Below, in pieces: positions 19,915 through 28,603 of a stretch of DNA of 64,000 nucleotides (within the stretch, counting starts at the first letter, position 1; each line of letters starts with the position of its first letter). The position numbers and the translations under genes are program-made. Source of the DNA: Alphaproteobacteria bacterium (lineage in GTDB: Bacteria > Pseudomonadota > Alphaproteobacteria > UBA6615); the NCBI GenBank assembly GCA_022449545.1, contig JAKUPN010000001.1:1-64000 (forward strand), read 5' to 3'. The notes beneath the pieces are model-generated. The model ran no database searches. It was not told the origin of the DNA and worked only from the letters and a program-made list of their open reading frames with translations.

Positions 19915-20430
19915 TTATGCCTTTGACTCGTCTATGGGAACGCCTGCCTGATGTTTTGAAGTTCTTATGACTTGGAAAGTTTGTACGGTGCTAACATGTG
20001 TAACACCTGTTAAACGCGTTGTAAGCTCATTTTCATGATAAGTATTTTGCGCTACAATTCTTAACATAAAATCGCCGCCACCTCTTATCATGTCGCACCT
20101 TCGCACTTCCGGCCATGAACCTACTTCAGACTCGAATTCAGCTAGAACCTCTCCTGCTTGACTATTAAGCCCTACTAATGCGTGGAAAGAGACTTCATAG
20201 CCTAAAAGCTCTCCGTCCAACTCTGCATGATAGCCTTTTATATAACCAGCTGCTTCAAGTGACCGAACTCTACGTAGGCAAGGAGGTGCCGAAATCCCTG
20301 ACAGACGCGCCAACTCTACATTGGTTATACGACCATCATCACGTAAGTTACGGAGAATTCGTTTATCGATAGAATCGATTTTAGCTTTTTTTCTACTTTT
20401 AAGATCGCTTTGATTAGAAATTGTTGTCAT
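19915..20430 (-). CDS. Lrp/AsnC-family transcriptional regulator
   Basis: A 171-residue regulator with an N-terminal winged HTH (DSIDKRILRNLRDDGRITNVELARLSGISAPPCLRRVRSLEAAGYIKGY, about 19-67) and a C-terminal RAM/AsnC effector-binding domain with the CDMIRGGGDFMLRIVA segment. Members sense amino acids and control their metabolism. The start at 20430 is favoured by an AAGGA site upstream; an earlier in-frame Met would add ten residues. It diverges from the ELM1-containing operon, 167 bp away, so it may regulate that operon; this is inference from position only. Confidence 0.93.
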   Translation of the reverse strand: MTTISNQSDLKSRKKAKIDSIDKRILRNLRDDGRITNVELARLSGISAPPCLRRVRSLEAAGYIKGYHAELDGELLGYEVSFHALVGLNSQAGEVLAEFESEVGSWPEVRRCDMIRGGGDFMLRIVAQNTYHENELTTRLTGVTHVSTVQTFQVIRTSKHQAGVPIDESKA

Positions 20431-20597
20431 GAACAATATTTCCTTAGAATTTTTATACAATAACTATAAACCAACATAGTAATCATCTAACTTAATCGCA
20501 TATATTAAGATTCAATTGACATCTATGCAGATGCTACCAAATTGAAATAATATTTCAAATGAAACAATCCACCGAATTATTATAAAAAAGAGATAAT

Positions 20598-21593
20598 GTG
20601 AGCAATTCGTCAAATTTAAACAAAGAATTAAAATCTATGAAAACATGGATCCTCACTGATGGACAGAAGGGTATGGTTAATCAATGCCTTGGCCTTACCT
20701 CTGCTTTGGGCATATCCGCATTTTCAAAAGATATCAATTTAAATATTCCTTGGAAATGGCTACCACCGTCATTAACTCCTAAACAATTTTATATTATATC
20801 AGACTATAAAAATTATATATCACCCCCATGGCCCGATTTACTTATTGCAACTGGTCGTAAATCGGTTGCTCCAGCATTAGCAGTTAAAAAAGCCAATAAC
20901 GGAAAAACTTTTTGTGTGCAAATCCAAAATCCGGGAGCTTGTTATAAACGTTTTGACACGGTTGTTGTTCCCTTTCACGACAAAATAAGTGGAGATAATG
21001 TAATTAGCACCTTGGGCTCACTACATGGCGTAACCCCAAAAGTATTAGATGAAGCAAAACAGAGATTTCTGGGCGATATAGCAAGTATACCAAGGCCACT
21101 AGTTACCGTTTTACTTGGCGGTAGCAATTCGACTTATAGAATGAACAGAACCATCAGTAATAAAATAGCAAGTGACTTATTACATCTTTGTTCTTCAAAA
21201 GGCTATGGTCTGGCTATAAGCAGTTCTCCTCGCACTCCACTAGAGACAATAAAGATAATAAAAGACCGACTGACTGACAAAATTAATGAAAAAAAAGTAT
21301 TTTTTTGGTATGGAAACGGCTCTAACCCTTATATGAGCTTTCTGGCACATGCCGACGCTATACTTATAACAAGTGACTCTGTTAATATGATAAGCGAGGC
21401 TTCAGCGACAGGAAAACCCATTTCTGTACTTCATCTACCAAACGCTTCTAACAAATTTAATAGATTTCACACAGCCATGAATCAGGCAGGTGTAACAAGG
21501 CCATTTAAAGGGGATATAGAAAGTTGGTCTTATAAAATACCTGATTATATGAAAGATGTTGCGTCCGAAATATTAATTCGTATGGACAAATAG
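20598..21593 (+). CDS. ELM1/DUF1022-family protein
   Basis: A 331-residue member of the mitochondrial-fission-ELM1 / DUF1022 family, whose bacterial roles are unknown. Recognisable segments are WILTDGQKGMVNQCLGLTSALG near the N-terminus, PDLLIATGRKSVAPAL, VQIQNPG, FDTVVVPFHD, VTVLLGGSNSTYRM, and the C-terminal ADAILITSDSVNMISEASATGKPI followed by NKFNRFH. The two-lobed Rossmann-like organisation and the SD-N-EA segment resemble GT-B glycosyltransferases, a clan this family is grouped with. The start is a GTG; an ATG 13 codons later (20637, MKTWILTDG) is equally plausible. It is the first gene of a four-gene same-strand run. Confidence 0.85.
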   Translation: MSNSSNLNKELKSMKTWILTDGQKGMVNQCLGLTSALGISAFSKDINLNIPWKWLPPSLTPKQFYIISDYKNYISPPWPDLLIATGRKSVAPALAVKKANNGKTFCVQIQNPGACYKRFDTVVVPFHDKISGDNVISTLGSLHGVTPKVLDEAKQRFLGDIASIPRPLVTVLLGGSNSTYRMNRTISNKIASDLLHLCSSKGYGLAISSSPRTPLETIKIIKDRLTDKINEKKVFFWYGNGSNPYMSFLAHADAILITSDSVNMISEASATGKPISVLHLPNASNKFNRFHTAMNQAGVTRPFKGDIESWSYKIPDYMKDVASEILIRMDK

Positions 21594-21663
21594 ATTGTAT
21601 GAAAATGCATTCGTGCACAAAATTGCTCTTTGCATTTGTCCCTAGCCAGTCTAATAGAGAGTT

Positions 21664-22281
21664 ATGAACGCCCTAGACTTAAATGCAATAGAAATAGCTA
21701 AACCAATATTTGATCCTTTTGAACATGTGATCGTTCCGGAAGTTATTTCTAAAACGCACTTATCCTCCGTTATAGACGAATTTCCTGAAGTAAATAAATC
21801 TGGTAGTTTTCCAGTTTCTGATGTCAAATGTGGACCAAATTTTAAAATTTTAATGAAAGAGTTAAACTCTGAAATATTTGCTAAAAAAATAGGCTCCAAA
21901 CTTGGAATTGATTTATCTAACAAACCTAGAATGATTACAATTAGAGGTTATTGCAGACCAAGTGACGGCAAAATACACACCGACTCGAAAGGAAAATTAG
22001 TCACAGTCCTGATATACCTCAATTCTTCTTGGCAAAAGGAAGGCGGCCGGTTAAGGCTTCTCTATAATAATCACGATATGGAAAATTTTGCTGCTGAAGT
22101 GCCCCCTTATCAAGGCTCTATGGTAGCCTTCGCTTGCCATCCACATTCCTGGCACGGCCATCGTTCCTATGAAGGGAATAGAAAGATGATTCAATTAAAC
22201 TGGGTTGTTAGTCGAAGTTACAAAATACGTGAGGAACTAAGACATAATTTGTCTTCTCATTTCAAAAAGTTTTTCAGCTAG
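21664..22281 (+). CDS. 2-oxoglutarate/Fe(II)-dependent dioxygenase
   Basis: A 205-residue double-stranded beta-helix oxygenase. The iron triad is His105 and Asp107 in HTDSKG and probably His164 or His166 in HPHSWHGHRSY; Arg173 is in place to bind the 2-oxoglutarate carboxylate. Further family segments are RGYCRPSDGKIHTD and LVTVLIYLNSSWQKEGGRLRLL, as in prolyl-hydroxylase-like enzymes of this size. An AGAGAG ribosome site precedes the ATG. It lies 70 bp after the ELM1 gene and 19 bp before the 662-residue gene, so a shared transcript is likely. The substrate is unknown; small-molecule or glycan modification would fit. Confidence 0.85.
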   Translation: MNALDLNAIEIAKPIFDPFEHVIVPEVISKTHLSSVIDEFPEVNKSGSFPVSDVKCGPNFKILMKELNSEIFAKKIGSKLGIDLSNKPRMITIRGYCRPSDGKIHTDSKGKLVTVLIYLNSSWQKEGGRLRLLYNNHDMENFAAEVPPYQGSMVAFACHPHSWHGHRSYEGNRKMIQLNWVVSRSYKIREELRHNLSSHFKKFFS

Positions 22282-22300
22282 CCCTTAGCAGAGAGATTTC

Positions 22301-24289
22301 ATGGCTCTGAACATAAATACTTTTTCTAATATAACTGGTGGGTTACCTTTCTTTAAGGCAATTGGTCATCCTGACGCCTCAAATAAAATTAAAACTATAA
22401 TGAGTGAGTTAGGTAAAGATTGTCCAATAGCAGTCTATGACCCACATGGTCACGCTACGACATTCTCAGAGATATACGAACTTAGCCTCTTAAATATTGT
22501 TGGAGTGTTTGTCCAGGATATCAAAGATATAGATAAAAAAACCCTAGGAAAAACAACTAAGCCTATCACCGAACTCCACTCTGTTGAATATGACGTCCTG
22601 TTTATAGTTGCCTTTGACACGAAAAAACTAAAGAAAGATATTTTTAATCTCGTCCCTCAAGGAAAAAAGATTGTGACACTGGATGAAGCGAGAATAAAAA
22701 ATGAATATCTTAGCCATAAGTCGAAGTACTTAGATCCACTAAATTTTGCAACCAATCTTGCATGGTTCCGTGATGAAAAGGATGAAAATAATAAAGCCCT
22801 TCACACACGTCTAACAACCGCAAACTATTGGAACAGATATGGAGCTAATGATGTAACTTTAAGTTTTATACTATTTGATCAGAGCGGTTCTATAATAGCA
22901 AACTGGGAACAACCCTTACCCGCATCACCATCAAGTATAATTGTTGATAGCACAGATGTAAGAAATCGCTTTAATCTGGATGATTTCAATGGACAGCTTT
23001 TTATACATGCGATCGGTATTAAAGGACATGATAACCTAAAGTATGCCTTAGACATATATGGGACCTCTCCTGAAAACCTATCCTGTACACATGATGCAAA
23101 TTCCTGGCCCGCCGATATTTACGCAGGACTTCCTGCACCTAATAATGATGAAAACGTTATTTTATGGATTCAAAATAGTCATCCTTGTAAAATACCTCGA
23201 AAAACAATCAGTATAAATATTATGGGCCGAAATTCTTCTAAAGCGTTTTTAGATGAAGAAATTCCTCCTTATGCAACATACCCTCTGGATACATCTAAGT
23301 TGCTTAATGATGCTGAGTGGCCTGATCAAATAGAGATAAACGCTGGTAAATATTTCGTTCGCCCACGCTATGAAATTACTAAACAGAGAAAAGGGCTAAC
23401 TTCTCAAAGGCGGGTAGCTCATGTAAATATTCAACGTACTGATTTAATACCGAACCCATTAATTTCTAAAATTAGTAATTTAATGGGAAAAGGTTTCCTT
23501 TTGCCAGCTCCTGTATTGCCTACAGATAGATACAATTCTGTAATCCTGCCAACACCAATGTCTACTTCACAAAACAAATTGCCAATTAAATTATATATTT
23601 ATGATCAAACTGGAACTGAAATAGGGAACCATAAATTTGGTGAAATAAAACGTTCGGAAAGTGTATTCCTTGATGTTGGCCCAATAACTAAAGATAGTTT
23701 GAAGAGTCAGGCTGGTCACATGGAATTAGTGTATGACCATGAGTTTTCAACTGAGGCAGTAGATGGGTGGTTGCACGCTTTATTCCGGTATGAAGATAAG
23801 CTAACAGGTCATATTGCAGAATCTAGTTTTGGCAGCCATATATTCAATACTCTTTTAACACTGAATGGAGAACCGCAGTCTTATAGCGGCACTGCACCAG
23901 GACTTTCTACAAGGTTGTTCCTTAGAATTGCACCCAGCATGGGTCTCCCTGAAATCGACACTGAGGGAGACGGAGCAGAGACTTTCTGTCATCTCATATA
24001 TCCTTCTTCAGCTCCCTGGAATCCGTTCTCAGAAACTGAAATTATTTTAATTTCCGGCGATGGCAAAGAAATATCAACGAAAAAAATAAAAATTAATTGT
24101 GGCGGCTCAAATTATTGGCTTCTTTCTGAAATGTTCAGCAAAAATGAAAGAAGAAAAGCTTTCGGCTCCGATGATTCTACGCCCGGATACGTAGTCATAA
24201 AGGATTCTACCTGCAGATTATTCGGTTATCATGGCCTAATAACTGTGGATAAATCAGCATTTAGTTTAGATCATTTGTTCGGATTTTAA
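22301..24289 (+). CDS. uncharacterised 662-residue protein with repeated beta-sandwich-like modules
   Basis: I do not recognise this protein. Residues about 38-132 look Rossmann-like (strand PIAVYDPHGH, helix, VGVFVQDI, then YDVLFIVAF and KKIVTLDEA). The rest seems built from four similar beta-rich modules near 184-255, 285-357, 425-500 and 560-650. Each has a strand, a D-x-x-G-like turn (FDQSGSII, YDQTGTEI, SGDGKEI) and a hydrophobic edge strand. A notable segment is HDANSWPADIYAGLPAP (264-280). There is no signal peptide or membrane segment, so it is predicted cytoplasmic. An AGAGAG ribosome site precedes the ATG. It overlaps the start region of the next gene, so tight operon coupling is likely. 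Confidence 0.75.
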   Translation: MALNINTFSNITGGLPFFKAIGHPDASNKIKTIMSELGKDCPIAVYDPHGHATTFSEIYELSLLNIVGVFVQDIKDIDKKTLGKTTKPITELHSVEYDVLFIVAFDTKKLKKDIFNLVPQGKKIVTLDEARIKNEYLSHKSKYLDPLNFATNLAWFRDEKDENNKALHTRLTTANYWNRYGANDVTLSFILFDQSGSIIANWEQPLPASPSSIIVDSTDVRNRFNLDDFNGQLFIHAIGIKGHDNLKYALDIYGTSPENLSCTHDANSWPADIYAGLPAPNNDENVILWIQNSHPCKIPRKTISINIMGRNSSKAFLDEEIPPYATYPLDTSKLLNDAEWPDQIEINAGKYFVRPRYEITKQRKGLTSQRRVAHVNIQRTDLIPNPLISKISNLMGKGFLLPAPVLPTDRYNSVILPTPMSTSQNKLPIKLYIYDQTGTEIGNHKFGEIKRSESVFLDVGPITKDSLKSQAGHMELVYDHEFSTEAVDGWLHALFRYEDKLTGHIAESSFGSHIFNTLLTLNGEPQSYSGTAPGLSTRLFLRIAPSMGLPEIDTEGDGAETFCHLIYPSSAPWNPFSETEIILISGDGKEISTKKIKINCGGSNYWLLSEMFSKNERRKAFGSDDSTPGYVVIKDSTCRLFGYHGLITVDKSAFSLDHLFGF

Positions 24290-24303
24290 TGAGGAGAATT
24301 ATT

Positions 24304-25035
24304 ATGGGCGAAAAAGAATCTTTGATTAAAACTTCTGAAGGTGAAATGTATGCATTTTCTGCTTGGCCAGCAGAAAATGGGCCTCATCCAGTGGTTATAA
24401 TGTATATGGATGCTCCTGGCATCAGAGAAGAACTGAAAAATTTTGCAAGGAGATTTGCCTCAATGGGTTATTACACTCTTTTGCCTGACCTGTATTATAG
24501 ACTAGGTGATATTCGTTTTAATCTAAAAAATCGTAATGACAAAATGGGAGAAATGATATTTGCTGCATGGCATAGCCTAAGCAATGATCTAGTGGCTAAT
24601 GACACTTCAGCGATGCTAGACTTTTTGAGTGATGATCCCAATGCTTCTGATGGACCTATGGGTTGTGTTGGTTACTGTATGAGCGGGGCTTTTGTGGTCA
24701 CAGTTGCAGGATCGTTCCCCGATAGATTTTCAGCGATTGCGTCTCTATATGGTGTTTGGATAGTAACAGACAAAGATGACTCCCCTCATCTTCTAGCAGA
24801 TAAATTTAAGGGAGAATTTTACTTAGCCTTCGCCGAACACGATCAGTGGGTAGGGGATAATGTTATCCCAGACCTACAGAATGCATTAACCAAAAACGAA
24901 ATAAAACACGAAATAGAAACCTTTCCTGGAACAGAACATGGTTATTCCTTCCCTGAAAGAGATGTGTATAACGAGGGTGCAGCAGAAGCTACTTGGAAAA
25001 AGATAGAAAACCTCTATGCCCGTGTGCTTGGATAA
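24304..25035 (+). CDS. dienelactone hydrolase-family protein
   Basis: A 243-residue alpha/beta hydrolase of the dienelactone hydrolase type. The triad is Cys125 in GYCMSG, Asp180 in AEHDQWV and His212 in GTEHGYSFP, giving the cysteine-nucleophile arrangement typical of the family. Members open lactone rings or cleave esters and thioesters; the substrate here is unknown. The ATG at 24304 has a GAGGAG ribosome site; another ATG 15 bases upstream overlaps the stop of the 662-residue gene. It ends the accessory operon, and trxB follows 112 bp later. Confidence 0.9.
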   Translation: MGEKESLIKTSEGEMYAFSAWPAENGPHPVVIMYMDAPGIREELKNFARRFASMGYYTLLPDLYYRLGDIRFNLKNRNDKMGEMIFAAWHSLSNDLVANDTSAMLDFLSDDPNASDGPMGCVGYCMSGAFVVTVAGSFPDRFSAIASLYGVWIVTDKDDSPHLLADKFKGEFYLAFAEHDQWVGDNVIPDLQNALTKNEIKHEIETFPGTEHGYSFPERDVYNEGAAEATWKKIENLYARVLG

Positions 25036-25147
25036 ATCATGTTTTCAATTTTTTAGATAAGTCTTTAAAAACTTTTCCACTATGTAAGTTTTATTTCAAA
25101 GTGTTAAGTAAGATACTAACTATCCGTTTATTTAGGAATCTTATTTT

Positions 25148-26107
25148 ATGTCAGAAACATATCATTCTAAAGTCATAATAATTGGTTCAGGAGCTGCTGG
25201 CTGTACAGCTGCAGTTTATGCAGCTAGAGCTAATCTTAAACCTATAATGATTAACGGCTTACAACCGGGGGGACAGCTCACTATTACAACAGATGTTGAA
25301 AACTACCCAGGTTTTGCTGACCCCATTCAAGGTCCCTGGTTAATGGAACAGATGGAAGAGCAAGCAAAAAATGTAGGCACACATACGATTAATGATGTGG
25401 TAGTTGATATTGATTTTGAAAGCCGGCCATTTTCATGCCTATGTGACTCTGGCAATACATACACCGGTGACAGTTTAATAATTACTACAGGAGCGTCAGC
25501 AAGATGGCTCGGTTTGGATTCAGAACAAAAATATAGTGGTTTTGGAGTTTCTGCTTGCGCCACTTGTGATGGCTTTTTCTATAGAGAAAAACCAGTGATG
25601 GTAATTGGAGGAGGAAATACTGCTGTTGAAGAAGCTCTCTTTCTGACTAACTTTGCCTCTAAGGTCACATTAGTTCACAGGCGTAAAGAACTACGCGCAG
25701 AAAAAATTATGCAAGACAGGCTATTTACAAATAATAAAATTAACGTTGTTTGGGATTCAGTATTAGAAGAAGTATTAGGTAATGAAGATCCTCTCGGTGT
25801 AACTGGAGCAAAAATTCGTAATACAAAAACTAATACACTGTCAGAAATTCAGGTTGACGGAATTTTCATTGCAATCGGCCATGATCCTAATACTTCTCTA
25901 TTTAAAGACCACTTAGAGATGGATAAGGAAGGCTACTTAATTACAGCCCCAGATAGTACTGCTTCCAATATCCCAGGGATATTCGCAGCGGGTGATGTGA
26001 AGGACAAGACATACAGACAGGCAGTAACAGCTGCCGGAATGGGTTGTATGGCCGCGCTTGAAGCAGAAAAGTATCTTGCCATGGAGGAGCATAAAATTGG
26101 CAAGTAA
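25148..26107 (+). CDS. trxB: thioredoxin-disulfide reductase
   Basis: TrxB reduces thioredoxin with NADPH through FAD. The 319-residue protein has the FAD-binding GSGAAGCTAA (13-22), the redox-active disulfide Cys137-Ala-Thr-Cys140, and the NADPH site GGGNTAVEEA (154-163) with the HRRKELRA phosphate-binding motif. A C-terminal GIFAAGDVKDKTYRQAVTAAGMGC completes the FAD site. An AGGA ribosome site lies upstream. A LysR-type regulator follows closely on the same strand, a pairing seen in other Rhodospirillales. Confidence 0.97.
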   Translation: MSETYHSKVIIIGSGAAGCTAAVYAARANLKPIMINGLQPGGQLTITTDVENYPGFADPIQGPWLMEQMEEQAKNVGTHTINDVVVDIDFESRPFSCLCDSGNTYTGDSLIITTGASARWLGLDSEQKYSGFGVSACATCDGFFYREKPVMVIGGGNTAVEEALFLTNFASKVTLVHRRKELRAEKIMQDRLFTNNKINVVWDSVLEEVLGNEDPLGVTGAKIRNTKTNTLSEIQVDGIFIAIGHDPNTSLFKDHLEMDKEGYLITAPDSTASNIPGIFAAGDVKDKTYRQAVTAAGMGCMAALEAEKYLAMEEHKIGK

Positions 26108-26138
26108 AGATATTATCACTCTACGGAGTAAGTAAATC

Positions 26139-27038
26139 ATGCCAATGGACTGGGATAAATTACGAATTTTTCACAAAGTTGCTGAAGTAGGAAGCTTTAC
26201 TCATGCTGGAGAAAGCATCCATTTAAGTCAATCAGCGGTTAGCAGGCAGGTAAGTTCTCTAGAAGACTCATTAAATTGCAAGTTATTCCATCGTCATGCC
26301 AGAGGGTTATTACTAACTGAACAAGGAGAGCTTCTTTATCGAACTGTTCACGAAGTATTCGGTAAGCTGACTATGGCTGAAGCACAGCTAAACGATTCAC
26401 AAATACGTCCACAGGGTCCTTTAAAAATTACAACAACAGTTGGTCTTGGTTCCCTTTGGCTAACACCACGCATACGGGAGTTTGTTGATTTATATCCTGA
26501 CATAGAAGTAACCTTGATTACTTCAGATGAAGAATTAGATATATCTATGCGGGAAGCTGACTGCGCCATTAGACTTACCAGGCCGACTCAACCTGACTTA
26601 ATTCAGCGCAGATTGACAAGAGTTAATACTCATGTATTTGCTTCATCTGAATACATACAGCTACATGGAATGCCAGATAGGATAAATGATTTAGATAGGC
26701 ACAAACTAATTGTTTATAGCGAAGATAGTGTACTCCCGGCACCAAATTTAAACTGGTTATTGAATGCAACTCGTAGCCAAATTGGTAGAGAGCCAAAAAA
26801 GATATTAATATTAAACAACCTTTACGCAATGGTCAGATCAGTTGAAGCAGGCATTGGTATTGCAGGCTTACCGGATTTTTACGCCAGAGAATCCTCAAGT
26901 CTGGTTCGCATTTTGCCTGAGTTAGAGGGTCCAGGTAATGACGCGTACTTTGTATATCCAGAGGAACTTAGAGCCTCACAACGAATTGGCGTTTTCAGAG
27001 ACTTCATTGTAAGCAAGGTATCGGAAACCCGTTTTTAA
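26139..27038 (+). CDS. LysR-family transcriptional regulator
   Basis: A 299-residue LysR-type regulator. The N-terminal winged HTH (about 3-62) reads WDKLRIFHKVAEVGSFTHAGE, then LSQSAVSRQVSSLEDSL and LFHRHARGLLLTEQGE. The C-terminal periplasmic-binding-protein-like effector domain begins near residue 90 with GPLKITTTVGLGSLWL. It starts 31 bp after trxB and could be read through from it. The effector is unknown. Thiol or redox control is one possibility from its neighbour, but the gene's target cannot be read from the sequence. Confidence 0.93.
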   Translation: MPMDWDKLRIFHKVAEVGSFTHAGESIHLSQSAVSRQVSSLEDSLNCKLFHRHARGLLLTEQGELLYRTVHEVFGKLTMAEAQLNDSQIRPQGPLKITTTVGLGSLWLTPRIREFVDLYPDIEVTLITSDEELDISMREADCAIRLTRPTQPDLIQRRLTRVNTHVFASSEYIQLHGMPDRINDLDRHKLIVYSEDSVLPAPNLNWLLNATRSQIGREPKKILILNNLYAMVRSVEAGIGIAGLPDFYARESSSLVRILPELEGPGNDAYFVYPEELRASQRIGVFRDFIVSKVSETRF

Positions 27039-27129
27039 TCTTCTATCCATAATCTTGGTATGTTATTTTTGCATAGCTGACCAACAATATTAGTGCGAGT
27101 TAATTTCAACTTTTGGAGTTATTAATAGA

Positions 27130-27268
27130 ATAAAGCATGAAATTATATCGGCATATGATTACATCACCCTCCCGATGGGATCGGCCATTAATAATAAATA
27201 TTAATAATTATTTTATTCATGCGTTCTCCCAATTAACAAGGTCGGATCCTTTCGGATCCGACCTTGTT
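27130..27268 (+). other. structured intergenic region, possible small RNA or leader
   Basis: The 282 bases between the LysR and MFS genes contain several inverted repeats in a row. GCATGAA (27135-27141) pairs with TTCATGC (27216-27222). CCGAT (27172-27176) pairs with ATCGG (27180-27184) across three bases. A perfect 15-bp hairpin follows at 27235-27268. No reading frame of note lies here. The clustering suggests a transcribed structure, but this is by eye and no RNA family was recognised. Confidence 0.35.
27235..27268. repeat. perfect 15-bp inverted repeat with 4-base loop
   Basis: The left arm AACAAGGTCGGATCC (27235-27249) is exactly complementary to 27254-27268, with loop TTTC. It contains GGATCC on both arms. 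The stem is strong enough for an intrinsic terminator of the LysR gene, but the bases after it (ATTCATTAGC) are not a T tract. A role as terminator, attenuator of the MFS gene or protein-binding palindrome remains open. Confidence 0.7.
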
Positions 27269-27320
27269 ATTCATTAGCTTAATCGGGTAACTTTAGAAAA
27301 ATAAGATTTTAGGACATAAA

Positions 27321-28547
27321 ATGAATAGTGTCTTAACGAGGCAACAATTATACATAATCATTGCTGCAGGAATTATAATGACTGTGGTTATGGGAGTTAG
27401 GCAGACTTTCGGCCTTTTTCTAGTTCCTATGACCATTGATTTAGACTGGAGCAGAGGGCTCTTTGGCCTAGCAATGGCGTTACAGAATTTAATCTGGGGC
27501 GCTCTACAACCATTTGTGGGGGGAATAGCTGATAGGTACGGTGCCGCTAAAGTAATAGCTACAGGAGCTATAGTCTACGCTATCGGCATATTGGGTATGG
27601 CAAATGCGGTGACACCTACAGAACTAATTTTAACCGGAGGTGTATTAGTAGGAATTGGGATGAGTGGTGCTGGTATTGCCGTTATTTTTGGAGCCGTTTC
27701 TCGAGCCGTGTCTGCAGAAAACAGAACTTATGCTGTTGCCATAGTAAGCACAATTGGATCTTTAGGCCCTATGCTGCTTCCAGTAATGAGCCAAACACTA
27801 ATTGGTATATCTGGATGGTCTTTCTCTCTTATGATTTCAGCTATAATAGTTCTTTTAATGATTTTACTCGTGCGACTTTTAAGAAATGATCAACAAAATA
27901 TTGATCAAGAATCAGAACTTAATGTTAAGGAAGTGCTTAGAGAGGCAAGTCAAAACTCAGGATACATTTTATTACTTTGCGGTTTCTTTGTCTGTGGCTT
28001 CCAAGTCACATTAATAACAACACATTTTCCAGGATACATTACTTCTGAAGGGCTATCATACGAAGCAGGAGCTGTAGCTTTAACAATAATTGGCTTTGCT
28101 AACGTAATAGGTACGTATTTGGCCGGTGAAACAAGCAAAAAGTTTAGACAAAAACATATATTGAGCCTTATATATTTAGGACGAGGTATTTTAATAATAG
28201 CTATGCTGTTATTACCTGCTTCACCTTGGTCTATATATGTAGTTTCAGCTGTTCTTGGGTTTTTATGGCTTGCTACAGTCCCCCTCACAAGCGGCGTCGT
28301 ATCCAGGATATTTGGAGCCAAACATCTTGGCATGTTATTTGGGATTGTGTTTTTTTCCCATCAAGTTGGCGGATTTTTTGGGGCTTGGTTAGGAGGGGAG
28401 ATATTTGACCTAACCGGTAGTTACGATATAGCTTGGTATGCTGCAATTATTCTTTCATTTACCGCTGCTTTTTTGCATTGGCCAATTAAAGACCTGCCTG
28501 CTAATAAGTTTTTATCTACTTCCGTAGAACAGAAATCTGTAACATGA
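27321..28547 (+). CDS. major facilitator superfamily transporter
   Basis: A 408-residue inner-membrane carrier with about 12 membrane segments. It has the MFS loop motif G-G-I-A-D-R-Y-G (GGIADRYGAAK, about 67-77) after helix 2. The RQTFGLFLVPM start of helix 1 and the overall pattern resemble the monocarboxylate/oxalate-formate antiporter branch. The substrate is not known; with glcDEF 1 kb further on, a small carboxylate such as glycolate is a reasonable guess. An AGGA ribosome site lies just before the ATG. Confidence 0.9.
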   Translation: MNSVLTRQQLYIIIAAGIIMTVVMGVRQTFGLFLVPMTIDLDWSRGLFGLAMALQNLIWGALQPFVGGIADRYGAAKVIATGAIVYAIGILGMANAVTPTELILTGGVLVGIGMSGAGIAVIFGAVSRAVSAENRTYAVAIVSTIGSLGPMLLPVMSQTLIGISGWSFSLMISAIIVLLMILLVRLLRNDQQNIDQESELNVKEVLREASQNSGYILLLCGFFVCGFQVTLITTHFPGYITSEGLSYEAGAVALTIIGFANVIGTYLAGETSKKFRQKHILSLIYLGRGILIIAMLLLPASPWSIYVVSAVLGFLWLATVPLTSGVVSRIFGAKHLGMLFGIVFFSHQVGGFFGAWLGGEIFDLTGSYDIAWYAAIILSFTAAFLHWPIKDLPANKFLSTSVEQKSVT

Positions 28548-28603
28548 CCTTCAATCAAAGCAGAAATTATCATTAACAAAATACCAATTCGTGTAAATTA
28601 TTT

